NCBI GenBank assembly: GCA_034440615.1
Contig: JAOTOM010005112.1
Location: 479,501-543,500 of the forward strand
Direction of reading: 5' to 3'
Length of the DNA stretch: 64,000 nucleotides
From: Ashinkailepas kermadecensis
Taxonomy: Eukaryota; Arthropoda; Thecostraca; Neolepadidae
Positions 63,236 through 64,000 of this stretch are shown here, in pieces; position 1 is the stretch's first letter, and every line of letters begins with the position of its first letter. The notes beneath the pieces were generated by a model that worked only from the letters and a program-made list of their open reading frames with translations, did no database searches and had not been told where the DNA came from. The position numbers were made by a program, and so were the translations under genes.

Positions 63236-64000
63236 AATTTCAGCATGCCTGCTGATGGCTCAGTTTAAAAAAAACTTTGCTATGCCTCTCACGAAAGCGT
63301 AACTCGGGTATTTGTCTCCAGAGGGTAAAGGGATTGATATCCAATTACTAAGCTTTGCATCGCACTGAAATCCGAACCCCAACGTTTCCCTATTCCCTGT
63401 GTCAGCGTAGTTACTTTTTATGTACCGACACAACTTCCTGTATTGTTCCAATTAATCACCTTCTTAGTCGCCCTCGACCACATAAGTAGCTGCTTTCCAT
63501 GCTCGTCGCCGAATTGGTTATTCTTTCAGCCACCTCGATTAGGTAGCTAGGCACTCGCCCTTCTCCTTCGGACGTCTGTTTTCATGTTGCACTGTTCCGG
63601 CCTGTATGTTATGTACACTCTTCCTGCCTGTTTGTAATGTGCGCAGTCGGCTCTAGTTGTTGCGCAGTCCGACTTTCTCCTATGCTTGTCGACCCTGCCA
63701 TCAGATGCGCAGCCAAAGGGGGAGCCCAGGTGCCCCCCTGACAAAAATATGCAGTAGATCAACAAGAAAATTTGGGATTTGCACCACGCCAAACTGAAAC
63801 GAAAGCGTTCTCGCTAAAATGCTCTTTTTGGGAGTTTTTTTTGGGGGGAGGGTTCGAGTCTATCTTAAGAAAACCCTGGCAATGCCACTACTTGCACATT
63901 GCTTCTACCTGTCTGCTATGGTGGCCGACTGCCATATGTACTTGCGGTCAGCATGCCGACAGTGCCTATGGCCAGTCGGGTGTCGGCACTGTCGGCACGC
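63236..64000. other. No gene; possible fragment of a GC-tipped dispersed element at 63705-63890
   Basis: gcagccaaagggggagccca, gtgcccccctgacaaaa and accctggcaatgccactac look like a small dispersed element with C/G-rich tips. Nothing else is supported. Confidence 0.4.

Overview
This is eukaryotic, probably invertebrate and plausibly arthropod, non-coding genomic DNA. The main evidence is a CR1-like non-LTR retrotransposon whose ORF1 ends in an esterase-like segment, a Penelope-like retroelement with a GIY-YIG endonuclease, many cut-and-paste or foldback elements, very long (TA)n and (AG)n microsatellites, and degenerate CCTAA/TTAGG motifs (TTAGG is the usual arthropod telomere unit). Nothing resembles prokaryotic gene organisation, and I found no convincing host protein-coding gene, tRNA or rRNA. 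The arthropod call is inference.

Layout. 1-1.3 kb: AT-rich, unrecognised. 1.3-5.8 kb: a ~200-bp dispersed repeat interrupted by a 5'-truncated CR1-like LINE (ORF1 tail; ORF2 with endonuclease and reverse transcriptase broken by one frameshift; triplicated 3' UTR block; 8-bp terminal repeats). 5.8-14.6 kb: unique-looking DNA with several minisatellites. 14.6-16.7 kb and 24.0-25.3 kb: copies of a non-autonomous DNA transposon with CGTTAGGCGTCA termini; the second copy splits a minisatellite. 18-19.1 kb: a GC-rich 64-bp minisatellite. 20.8-21.2 and 26.9-27.1 kb: (TA)n. 25.8-36.3 kb: minisatellites and dispersed repeats. 36.65-40.16 kb: two Penelope-like copies head to head, forming a ~3.5-kb inverted repeat; both outer ends carry a hammerhead-ribozyme-like motif. 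40.6-42.1 kb: a second, unrelated ~1.16-kb foldback element preceded by an extra half copy. 42.1-47.6 kb: degenerate tandem arrays, an alternating (AG)n/(AT)n tract and a 47-bp minisatellite. 50.8-60.4 kb: several small elements bounded by variants of GGGGCGGATCCAGG, a 2.2-kb degenerate array and two minisatellites. 60.9-64 kb: (AT)n and unrecognised DNA.

The window has no functional gene network. The only functional logic visible belongs to the mobile elements: target-primed reverse transcription for the LINE and Penelope element, possible ribozyme processing of Penelope transcripts, and trans-mobilisation of terminal-inverted-repeat elements by transposases not encoded here. Most long open frames are by-products of tandem repeats that happen to lack stops. 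Repeat periods and boundaries were read by eye and are approximate to a few bases unless an exact string is given.
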